A stretch of DNA of 64,000 nucleotides from NCBI GenBank assembly GCA_964345035.1, contig CAYFPO010000005.1:1-64000 (forward strand), in the 5' to 3' direction. Position 1 is the first letter of the stretch; each line of letters starts with the position of its first letter. The position numbers were made by a program, and so were the translations under genes. The notes under the pieces are model-generated. The model made no database searches, had not been told where the DNA came from, and saw nothing but the letters and a program-made list of their open reading frames with translations. Shown here piece by piece: positions 1 through 6,677 of this stretch. This stretch comes from CAYFPO01 sp964345035 (lineage in GTDB: Bacteria > Fidelibacterota > Marinisomatia > SCGC-AAA003-L08 > GCA-002704045).

Positions 1-2
1 TT

Positions 3-1055
3 ACACAAAATGGCGGTCGTCTTGATTATCACCATGAAAACAATTTGATTATCCACGACAGAATTGGGGGAGATGGATTTTACGATGTTTTTATTATGAA
101 TGCCGACGGTACAGACGACCGTTGTGTCACATGTAATCATCCAGATATCCCGGCAAATGTTCACATCGGCCAACCGGAATGGCATCCGGGTATGCGTTAT
201 TTTGTATTTCAAGTATCCAAGAAGGGAGCGTTTATTCAAAAATTATCGTGGCTATCATCTCCGGGGATTGGTGTGTATAACGACATTTGGTTATTTGACT
301 TGAAAAACGATCGCGCGGAGATTTTACGGAAAGTTCCGAAAGGAATGAAATACGGCGTACTCCATCCCCATTTCAACAGACAGGGAACACAGTTGAGTTG
401 GAGTGAAATGAAAAAAATATTTATTCCTTTTTGGACAGGGCGGGAATTGGGCGGCTGGGAATTAATGATTGCAGATTTCAATATCAATTCAGATTTCCCG
501 AGTTTAACAAATATCAGCAGTCATACCCCGGGAGATGAGGGTGTTTGGTATGAAAATCACGGATTTGACCCTGATGGAAAGAAGCTCATTTTCACCAGCA
601 ATTTCCGAAGGGGTAGTTCAGCGCTTCTTGCAGATATTTATACATTGGATATTGAATCCGGCAAAACAGTCCAGCTGACGAATACAGGATACAATGAACA
701 TGCTGCAATATCTCCGGACGGGAAGAAAATTGTGTGGATGAGTACCCGAGAGCCGGGACCGTCCTACCTGTTACTTTCCAGGGGTACCGATTATTGGATG
801 ATGAATTCCGACGGTTCCAATAAACAACGAATCACATTATTGAATAATCCTTTTTTATCTCCCTTTTCCCAATTTGATAAAGAAAACACTCCCGAATTTA
901 TAGTGGCAGATTTAGCTTGGGCAGCTGACGCAAAAAGCTTTTTCGGGTATCTGCAAGTTACAGATAATGCCATTACCGGACTCATGAGCTTAAATAAGGA
1001 TTGGATTATCCGGGTAACCATCCCGGAAACCAGAGAACTACATTCAGGGGATTGA
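3..1055 (+). CDS. TolB/PD40-like beta-propeller protein, 5' end cut by window
   Basis: The reading frame is open from the left window edge (first full codon at base 3) to a TGA at 1053-1055, so the true start lies outside. An internal TTG at 45 is only an apparent start. The product has several repeats of the WD40-like PD40/TolB type: segments such as FIMNADGTD, FDPDGKKLIF, ISPDGKKIVW and MMNSDGSNKQ recur at blade-like spacing. Such six-bladed propellers are usually periplasmic or secreted binding domains. No catalytic motif is visible, so the substrate is unknown. A hairpin with a T-run at 1178-1205 may end its transcript. It points away from the minus-strand array that follows and is probably unrelated to it. 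Confidence 0.7.
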   Translation, partial: TQNGGRLDYHHENNLIIHDRIGGDGFYDVFIMNADGTDDRCVTCNHPDIPANVHIGQPEWHPGMRYFVFQVSKKGAFIQKLSWLSSPGIGVYNDIWLFDLKNDRAEILRKVPKGMKYGVLHPHFNRQGTQLSWSEMKKIFIPFWTGRELGGWELMIADFNINSDFPSLTNISSHTPGDEGVWYENHGFDPDGKKLIFTSNFRRGSSALLADIYTLDIESGKTVQLTNTGYNEHAAISPDGKKIVWMSTREPGPSYLLLSRGTDYWMMNSDGSNKQRITLLNNPFLSPFSQFDKENTPEFIVADLAWAADAKSFFGYLQVTDNAITGLMSLNKDWIIRVTIPETRELHSGD

Positions 1056-1177
1056 TAACATCCGTTCATTCGTCCTACAATATCCATAGATCCGGCGTTT
1101 GTGGAATATGCCATAACCTTCCCCACCCCGTCAAAAGCCGGACAGGCAAGACAGGTTCGAACTCCTGTCAAATCAGA

Positions 1178-1205
1178 TAGCCACTGAAACTCAGCGGCTA
1201 TTTTT
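1178..1205 (+). terminator. Hairpin with T-run after propeller gene
   Basis: The arms TAGCCACTGA and TCAGCGGCTA pair over 10 bases with one A/C mismatch and a 3-base AAC loop, followed directly by TTTTTG. This is the shape of an intrinsic terminator for plus-strand transcription, 120 bases after the stop at 1055. Confidence 0.5.
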
Positions 1206-1255
1206 GTACTTGCCCGCCGTGGTAAAATGTAGGAGGGTTATAGGGATTTAACTGT

Positions 1256-1279
1256 CTGCCCTGCCTGCAGGCAGGGCAG
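1256..1279. repeat. Perfect 24-bp GC-rich palindrome
   Basis: CTGCCCTGCCTG is followed immediately by its exact reverse complement. The GC content is far above that of the surrounding AT-rich DNA, and no T-run follows, so it does not look like a simple terminator. It resembles the short REP-like palindromes dispersed in some genomes; I see no second copy in this window. Confidence 0.6.
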
Positions 1280-1426
1280 CGATACATTCCTTTTTATCCC
1301 GCTACACAAGAGTTCGTGTTTCCGTAATGTTTGCCTACAAAACTAACGGAAAATCTGAACTAATGGAGTAGTCTTTTGAGAAAAGCTTGAAAAAGAGAAG
1401 GCTCTATATCTATGTCTTGGGGGAGT

Positions 1427-1882
1427 TTAAAGCTTGGCTATGATTTCACGTTTGCGATGAACTTCCTGAGCCAAATGTTTCAAGTTCTGGTGGATGAGCT
1501 TATCCTTGATATCCGCCTTCATATTTTTCCATACATCATGAATAGGACAGGGAACGGAGTCTGAACAGACATCCAAACCAAAAATACACATTTCCTTTTC
1601 ACCTGGAGGTCCCTCAATGGCATGAATGACATCTATCACCCGGATATCAGAAGCTTTTTTATTCAGCTGGATTCCACCATTCCTTCCGCGGGTGGATTTC
1701 ACCAGGTGATGTTTTGAGAGAGTCTGGACAATTTTCGCAAGATAATATTTGGGGATGTTGTAATCCTCAGCAATTTGGTTGACCATCACTAACTTCCCAT
1801 CATGCACTGCAAGATAAATCATTGCCTGAATGGCGTGTTTCACAGATTCGGAAAACATATTAAGGTTAAAATTTATCACCAT
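1427..1882 (-). CDS. Rrf2-family Fe-S transcriptional regulator
   Basis: A 151-residue Rrf2-type regulator. A winged-helix DNA-binding region covers about residues 10-75 (LAKIVQTLSKHHLVKSTRGRNGG includes the wing). The cluster-binding loop carries three cysteines, C99, C106 and C112 (C-x6-C-x5-C), as in IscR and NsrR, so it probably senses iron-sulfur status, oxygen or nitric oxide. The ATG at 1882 shares its A with the TAA stop of the upstream hemN remnant, which suggests translational coupling; an ATG eight codons later (1858) would also fit. It is the last gene of the oxidase and tyrosine-catabolism array and is a good candidate for its controller (inference). The exact effector cannot be read from sequence. 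Confidence 0.85.
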   Translation of the reverse strand: MVINFNLNMFSESVKHAIQAMIYLAVHDGKLVMVNQIAEDYNIPKYYLAKIVQTLSKHHLVKSTRGRNGGIQLNKKASDIRVIDVIHAIEGPPGEKEMCIFGLDVCSDSVPCPIHDVWKNMKADIKDKLIHQNLKHLAQEVHRKREIIAKL

Positions 1883-2124
1883 TAGACTGTTTTAGAATAG
1901 AGTGATTTATCTGTTATTAAATATTTATCAAATTTCATGGCAATATTTCGAATAAAAAGTCTTCCTGTATTGGGTATTACAAAGCCGTTATCAGTAAGAT
2001 TCACCAAGTCATCAAAAGTAAAAATTTCCTTAATTTCACCGAATTGACTGATAGAGGTTAGCCCGAAACCAAAAAGGTCAGGTTCTCTTTGGATTGAATT
2101 TCCCTGGAGAATCCTTTTCCTAAA
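1882..2124 (-). pseudogene. Remnant of hemN C-terminus
   Basis: This short frame encodes the tail of an oxygen-independent coproporphyrinogen III oxidase. LFGFGLTSIS and TGRLFIRNIAMKFDKYL match the corresponding parts of the intact HemN at 22556-23926 (LLGFGISAIS and IGRFFVRNIAMTFDKYL). The radical-SAM N-terminal two thirds are missing, and about 60 residues between the two matched blocks are deleted. Similarity begins where the SCO-like gene ends, so the apparent start at 2160 lies inside that gene in another frame. The piece cannot be an active enzyme. Its stop overlaps the start of the Rrf2 gene, as an intact hemN upstream of the regulator would have done. Confidence 0.8.
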
Positions 2125-2647
2125 TAAGTTTTCTAACTTCTTTAACAAGTTTTTTTGCATCTTGTATTGACTGCATATTGTAGATTCCTCTGATTATTCC
2201 ATTTTGATCTACTATAAACGCATTTTCATATCGACGGTTTTGATATTGTTGGATATATTCAAAATCTGATTCGGGTGTATGTAAAAATTTCCATTTTTCA
2301 GGTTTTATTAGATATTCTGATTTTATTGCATTTATTATGGCTGAGTCACCATTGATAAATGAAATCATAGTTACATCATCATTATCTTTTAATGATTCAT
2401 GTATTGATGCATACATTTCTACATATGATTCACATTCTTCACTTTTAATACACTCAGACGCTAACCCATGACCTATCCATACTTTTCCAGATAATTTTTC
2501 AGACGAAAATATATCTCCATTTTCTGATACATAATTAAAATCAAAAGTAGGACCAAAAGTTACCGTCCCGAATCCATTGTTAAAATCTCTAAATATAATG
2601 GAGATACCAACAAATCCACCTATCATAATTGTAACGAACCACATCAA
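2120..2647 (-). CDS. SCO1/thioredoxin-like protein without the copper motif
   Basis: A 175-residue protein with one N-terminal membrane segment (about residues 1-18) and a thioredoxin-fold layout like SCO1/SenC copper chaperones: FGPTFDFNYVSENG, a central strand, then NAFIVDQNGIIRGIY. In SCO proteins a CxxxC motif and a later His bind copper for the CuA site of oxidase subunit II. Here the region reads ASECIKSEECESY (C-x5-C), and the usual His before the FIVDQNG strand is absent. Its place in the oxidase array supports a role in oxidase assembly or redox, but the usual copper ligands are not all present. It could also be a plain redoxin-like membrane protein. Confidence 0.6.
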   Translation of the reverse strand: MMWFVTIMIGGFVGISIIFRDFNNGFGTVTFGPTFDFNYVSENGDIFSSEKLSGKVWIGHGLASECIKSEECESYVEMYASIHESLKDNDDVTMISFINGDSAIINAIKSEYLIKPEKWKFLHTPESDFEYIQQYQNRRYENAFIVDQNGIIRGIYNMQSIQDAKKLVKEVRKLI

Positions 2648-2675
2648 TGCAACTTGAGTATTTTTTGAAATTAAA

Positions 2676-3392
2676 CTATGATTTTTCAGTTATTTTCTCC
2701 TTCAATTCATCTAAAGAATTATAAAGTTGTTCTATGGAATCAAGTATAAATAATTCTTCCTGCATTTTATCGATTCTAAATTCATGATTTATTATATGGT
2801 CAATATCGAATGGATGAACTATAGGCTTATCGCTTAGTGCATATTCACATTCACCTACGGAAGATGCAATTCCAGCCCCAAAAATTCTCTTACCTTTAGA
2901 AGTATTAATAAGTCCAAATTCTATGGTAAACCAAAAAAAGCGTTCATACATCCTCAGTTTTTCAGGATTATCCACTACCTGGCATGTTTGTTCACCATAT
3001 TTTTGACAAAAATCAGCATATTCTGAATTAACAAAGAATGGGATATGTCCGTATAAATCGTGGACCATATCTGGTGCAGGCGTGTAATTTAAGTCTTCAT
3101 CACTTCTTACAAAGTTTCCGATGGGAAATACTCTCTCCGACAACATTTTATAGAAACTATTTCCATCCTCAAGACCGGTCACATACTGACCTTTAAATCC
3201 GGTGAGAGATTCAAGTGTATCATTTACTTCCCAAAGTTGAGGTATATATTCAGAAGAAATCTCCAACTTTTCAACACCGTCAGTAAAAATATCAACTATT
3301 TGATTTTGCCTCTTGGTTTCTTGGATTGATAAAATCTTATTCCAGATAGATTTTTCATCGGGAGTAAATACTCTTTCAGTTTTTGTATGCAT
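2676..3392 (-). CDS. phhA: Phenylalanine 4-monooxygenase
   Basis: A 238-residue aromatic amino acid hydroxylase of the short bacterial type, converting phenylalanine to tyrosine with O2 and a tetrahydropterin. The iron site is visible: PAPDMVHDLYGH gives H111 and H116, and FFWFTIEFGL gives E158. GAGIASSVGE is the conserved C-terminal part of the active site. There is no N-terminal regulatory ACT domain, as expected for bacteria. It starts next to the stop of the 4-hydroxyphenylpyruvate dioxygenase gene, so the two form a phenylalanine/tyrosine degradation pair. A pterin-4a-carbinolamine dehydratase that would recycle its cofactor lies at 28154-28432. Tryptophan hydroxylation is a less likely alternative. 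Confidence 0.93.
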   Translation of the reverse strand: MHTKTERVFTPDEKSIWNKILSIQETKRQNQIVDIFTDGVEKLEISSEYIPQLWEVNDTLESLTGFKGQYVTGLEDGNSFYKMLSERVFPIGNFVRSDEDLNYTPAPDMVHDLYGHIPFFVNSEYADFCQKYGEQTCQVVDNPEKLRMYERFFWFTIEFGLINTSKGKRIFGAGIASSVGECEYALSDKPIVHPFDIDHIINHEFRIDKMQEELFILDSIEQLYNSLDELKEKITEKS

Positions 3393-4427
3393 TTAAATCA
3401 CACCTCGCTTCATTTGATCCAATTCAATAGAATCAAATAATGCCTGAAAATTTCCTTCTCCAAATCCATTATCACCTTCTCGTTGAATAAGTTCAATGAA
3501 AATAGGACCAAATAAATTTTTGGTAAATATTTGCAGTAGATAAGTATTATCAGCTTGACTGTCTACCAAAATTTGATGATTTATTATTTTTTCCCTATCT
3601 TCCTTTACCCAGGGAACTCGATCAAAAATATTTTCATAATAATCATCATAAATGTCAAGAGTTTGAATATTTGTGCTGGATAACAAATCACAAGATTTAA
3701 CCAAATCATTAGTTAAAAATGCTAAATGCTGAACACCAGGACCATTATAATCAACTAAATATTCATCAATTTGATTATTATTATCGTCTTTACCTTCATT
3801 GATAGGAATACAAAATGAACCGTCAGGACTTCGAAGTGCATAAGACAATAAAGCAGTTTTAGTTCCTTTGATGTCAAAATATCTTACTTCTTCAAAACCA
3901 AAAACCTCTTTATAGAATTTTGCCCATGTTTCCATGGTACCTTTTTCTACATTATTGGTCAAATGATCAATAGTTAAAAATCCCTTTGACTCAACTACGC
4001 AGGGATTGTCTAATTCTACAAAATCAGTTTGCCATAAGGTATTATGTGATTCAAAATTATCGATAAAATAGATGAGGCTATCACCAATTCCAAATATGGC
4101 AGGATATGGTAAATCTTTATCATTATCATCAACTGAAACTGCACCTCTTCTGACGGCTTCAATTAATGCAAATTCTGCGTCATCAACTCTCCATCCCATA
4201 GAGCAAATGGCGGGGCCATGCTCATTGGCGAAATTTCTTGCAAATCCACTTTTTTCATGGTTCAATAAAAAATGGATATCATTTTGATTAAAATAATGAA
4301 TATCCTTTTCATTATGTTTTTTAAGTTTTGAAAAACCAAACTCAGTGAATATTTTCTCCATATAAGAGTTATCTGGAGATGCAAATTCAGTAAATTCAAT
4401 ACCACGCATTTTCAATGGATTATTCAT
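3393..4427 (-). CDS. hppD: 4-hydroxyphenylpyruvate dioxygenase
   Basis: A 344-residue two-module VOC-fold enzyme converting 4-hydroxyphenylpyruvate and O2 to homogentisate. The iron ligands of the C-terminal module are visible: H155 in FLTIDHLTNN, H234 in GPGVQHLAFLT and E312 in PIFIELIQREG. The C-terminal GFGEGNFQALFDSIE is the signature helix that closes the site. It overlaps the upstream VOC gene by 8 bases and is followed at once by the phenylalanine hydroxylase. No homogentisate dioxygenase or fumarylacetoacetase is in the window, so further breakdown must be encoded elsewhere, or homogentisate may feed pigment or quinone formation (inference). Confidence 0.95.
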   Translation of the reverse strand: MNNPLKMRGIEFTEFASPDNSYMEKIFTEFGFSKLKKHNEKDIHYFNQNDIHFLLNHEKSGFARNFANEHGPAICSMGWRVDDAEFALIEAVRRGAVSVDDNDKDLPYPAIFGIGDSLIYFIDNFESHNTLWQTDFVELDNPCVVESKGFLTIDHLTNNVEKGTMETWAKFYKEVFGFEEVRYFDIKGTKTALLSYALRSPDGSFCIPINEGKDDNNNQIDEYLVDYNGPGVQHLAFLTNDLVKSCDLLSSTNIQTLDIYDDYYENIFDRVPWVKEDREKIINHQILVDSQADNTYLLQIFTKNLFGPIFIELIQREGDNGFGEGNFQALFDSIELDQMKRGVI

Positions 4428-4974
4428 TTTCTACTCCTTCAAATTCTTTTTGGTGAAGCCACGCATTTTGTCGAGGTGGTCTTTTGGTTTTGCTCCATTC
4501 CTCTAACATTTCCCCTGCATTATTCATCAAAATTTTCATCTTATCTTTTTCAATTGGTGTATTTACTGCCAATTCTAACCGATGTCCATTTGGATCAAAA
4601 AAGTAAATAGACTTAAACAAAGTATGATCAGTAGGGCCAAGGACATCAAATCCATCTGATTTTACGGTTTCCATTACTTTCTCTAGCTCATCCATCGATT
4701 CAACTTCAAATGCAATATGCTGTACCCATTCTGGCGTATTTTCGTCACGTCCCATTTTTGGAGATTTGGGTAGTTCGAAAAATGCCAATACATTTCCCAT
4801 GCCGGCATCTAAAAAAATATGCATATATGGATTATCTTCTTTTGTGGAAGGTACCCTGTCTTCTGCGAAGATAAGCATTAAATCCATGTTTAAATATTTC
4901 TTGTAGAATTCAGCAGTTTCTTTCGCATCATGACACCGATACGCTACATGATGGATTTTTTTTACGTTTATCAT
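4420..4974 (-). CDS. VOC-family (glyoxalase/dioxygenase-fold) protein
   Basis: A 184-residue vicinal-oxygen-chelate protein with two beta-alpha-beta-beta-beta modules. Likely metal ligands sit at the usual places: H9 (KIHHVAYRC), E67 (AFFELP), H86 (WVQHIAFEV) and E134 (GHRLELAV). The pattern fits a glyoxalase-type lyase or a single-metal dioxygenase. A C-terminal tail of about 45 residues (WSKTKRPPRQNAWLHQ) lies outside the fold. It overlaps the hppD start by 8 bases, so it probably acts in the same aromatic pathway, but its substrate cannot be read from sequence. Confidence 0.75.
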   Translation of the reverse strand: MINVKKIHHVAYRCHDAKETAEFYKKYLNMDLMLIFAEDRVPSTKEDNPYMHIFLDAGMGNVLAFFELPKSPKMGRDENTPEWVQHIAFEVESMDELEKVMETVKSDGFDVLGPTDHTLFKSIYFFDPNGHRLELAVNTPIEKDKMKILMNNAGEMLEEWSKTKRPPRQNAWLHQKEFEGVENE

Positions 4975-4979
4975 ATTTA

Positions 4980-5174
4980 TTATCTCGATTTATTTCTATT
5001 TAAATAAATAATGAGGGTTATTGAACCCATAATGACAAATGGCGATAGCAGTAAAGCACCGATGGGGATGATTACTTGCTGAATATAACTTTCACCACTT
5101 TGCCCAGCACAATAGGGGCAAGCCCAGGTTGCTGTAAAAAATATTGATAATAATATCCAATATCTAATGTTCAT
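4980..5174 (-). CDS. Small membrane protein with CPYC motif
   Basis: A 64-residue protein: an N-terminal hydrophobic segment ending in TWACPYCAGQSGESY, then a second membrane segment (about residues 33-57) and a short basic tail. The CPYC pair follows what could be a signal-peptide end, so the cysteines would face the periplasm. It lies between the oxidase subunit IV gene and the VOC gene with spacing of only a few bases. I do not recognise a named family. A part in oxidase assembly, copper handling or disulfide exchange is inferred from position and the Cys pair. Confidence 0.6.
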   Translation of the reverse strand: MNIRYWILLSIFFTATWACPYCAGQSGESYIQQVIIPIGALLLSPFVIMGSITLIIYLNRNKSR

Positions 5175-5177
5175 TAA

Positions 5178-5456
5178 TTAAACAACCCACCTAAATGGAA
5201 TATCATACATTAAGGCAACTGTAAATAATATTCCAGCTGGAATTGGGATAAATAGAATCTGTTTTAATACTTTGGTTTCATACCTCAAATGCATATATAT
5301 CATCGCCACTAACATCATCTTGGTCACAGCAAAGGCAAGTAATAATACAATTTGACTCGTTCTGGAAATTGCTAAATAGGTAATTCCGACTTCTAAGATT
5401 GTTAATATTGCAAGCCATATAGCATTTTTTAAATAAGTTGACTTATGATCATTCAT
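5178..5456 (-). CDS. Cytochrome c oxidase subunit IV-type protein
   Basis: A 92-residue protein with three membrane segments and the loop MLVAMIYMHLRYETKVLK, typical of the small prokaryotic subunit IV of heme-copper oxidases. It lies directly after the subunit III genes. Such subunits carry no redox centres and help stabilise the complex. Identification rests on size, topology, the MHLRYE-type motif and position. Confidence 0.8.
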   Translation of the reverse strand: MNDHKSTYLKNAIWLAILTILEVGITYLAISRTSQIVLLLAFAVTKMMLVAMIYMHLRYETKVLKQILFIPIPAGILFTVALMYDIPFRWVV

Positions 5457-5471
5457 AATTAATTTCTCCTT

Positions 5472-6065
5472 TTATATTAAATAAATAATAGTAAAGACCA
5501 ATATCCAGACTAAATCTACAAAATGCCAGAATAGCCCTAATATTTCTATACGATCCCAATTATCTGCTGAAAATACACCAAGATTTGCCAATCGTAAAAT
5601 ACATGCTATATAAATAACACCAGTCAATACATGAAGTCCATGGAAACAGGTAGTCACGTAGAAAACTGCTGAATAAATACTTGTGGAGATTACAAATCCT
5701 TCTGCAATAAAATGGTAATACTCCCAAACCTGGATACCCAGGAAAATAATACCTCCTGCCATGGTCAATCCCAAATACTTCTTTAATCCTGCTTGATTTC
5801 CCCTTTGGATGGCGTTCAAAGCCATGACCATGGTAAAACTGGTACAGATAAGTAGAAATGTATTGAAGGCAGTCAGTGGAATATCCAATATTTCACCCGC
5901 AACAGGCCATGAGGAATAAGAAGCCCGTAAAGCTACTCCTGCAATCAATAAACCTGCAAATGATAATCCATCAATAATTATAAAGAGCCACATCCCCAAT
6001 TTACCTGTCGTAGCTTTACCAAATGGATCATTTAATGTCAATGTAACTGTTTGATTTTGATTCAT
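5472..6065 (-). CDS. Cytochrome c oxidase subunit III (second copy)
   Basis: A 197-residue heme-copper oxidase subunit III with about five membrane segments. It has the short bacterial form, with KLGMWLFIIIDGLSFAGLL at the start, TCFHGLHVLTGVIYI in the middle and the C-terminal GLFWHFVDLVWILVFTIIYL signature. It follows a related but distinct subunit III gene at 6087-6674. Two adjacent subunit III genes are uncommon; they may form one split or duplicated subunit III in the same complex (inference). Confidence 0.9.
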   Translation of the reverse strand: MNQNQTVTLTLNDPFGKATTGKLGMWLFIIIDGLSFAGLLIAGVALRASYSSWPVAGEILDIPLTAFNTFLLICTSFTMVMALNAIQRGNQAGLKKYLGLTMAGGIIFLGIQVWEYYHFIAEGFVISTSIYSAVFYVTTCFHGLHVLTGVIYIACILRLANLGVFSADNWDRIEILGLFWHFVDLVWILVFTIIYLI

Positions 6066-6086
6066 ATTCTTCTTTCTATTAATGTG

Positions 6087-6674
6087 TTAAATAATTATTA
6101 CTGTTATGAAGATAATTAACCAAACAACTGTCAGGAAATGCCAGAACATTCCCACTAACCTAACTTGTGATTGGTAATTATCAATTAGATGAATTTTCCT
6201 GTTTAACCATATCTGAATAATTAATCCGCCTAGGATATGAATTCCATGAAGACCTGATAATAAATAAAAAACTCCGCTGATCTGACTGGAAGTCATAATA
6301 AATCCATTATTTGTGAGGAGAAACCATAGGACTATTTGGAATATAAGAAATATAATCCCGAGAATTATTGTCGTATTTATCCATTTTAGAGTTAATTCCT
6401 TACATTTGTATTTTATTGATTGCAATCCCTTAATGTGCGTAAAACTACTTAGTAGAATTACTCCAGTATTTATATAAGCAAGTAATGTTGGAATGATTTC
6501 AAAAGAATATTCACCCCAAAATCCTGACCGTGCCCTTAGAATGCTATAACTTATTAAAAGGGTTATAAAAAACATGGTCAGCGATCCGATTACAATAACC
6601 ATCCCCAACTTAGAAGTGAAATAATCCTCTTCTTTTTGTGGGATTTTTCTTAGTGTGGATAAGGTCTGCATCAT
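6087..6674 (-). CDS. Cytochrome c oxidase subunit III-like (first copy)
   Basis: A 195-residue subunit III homologue with five membrane segments, the central FYLLSGLHGIHILGGLII and the C-terminal GMFWHFLTVVWLIIF. It is more diverged than its neighbour and lacks the DLVW acidic residue (TVVW here). It starts three bases after the stop of the subunit I gene, so co-translation is likely. It could be a specialised structural subunit rather than a redundant copy. Confidence 0.85.
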   Translation of the reverse strand: MMQTLSTLRKIPQKEEDYFTSKLGMVIVIGSLTMFFITLLISYSILRARSGFWGEYSFEIIPTLLAYINTGVILLSSFTHIKGLQSIKYKCKELTLKWINTTIILGIIFLIFQIVLWFLLTNNGFIMTSSQISGVFYLLSGLHGIHILGGLIIQIWLNRKIHLIDNYQSQVRLVGMFWHFLTVVWLIIFITVIII

Positions 6675-6677
6675 ACT

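Larger units (their letters stand above)
1056..1426. other. Intergenic region, no convincing gene
   Basis: This 371-base stretch separates the propeller gene from the converging minus-strand array. It holds a terminator-like hairpin at 1178-1205 and a perfect 24-bp GC-rich palindrome at 1256-1279. It also has a tRNA T-arm-like hairpin around 1150-1169 (arms GACAGG/CCTGTC), but no tRNA can be folded around it. A short frame at 1291-1442 reads through with one internal TAG and matches nothing I know. Confidence 0.5.

Noticed and set aside
791..1171. 126-codon minus-strand frame opposite the propeller gene
   Set aside because: Mostly antisense to a clear coding frame; no motif or ribosome site.
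1141..1205. tRNA-like 3' end: GACAGG TTCGAACT CCTGTC resembles a T-arm
   Set aside because: The loop has eight bases rather than seven, no acceptor, D or anticodon arm can be built upstream, and no CCA or discriminator follows. At most a remnant.
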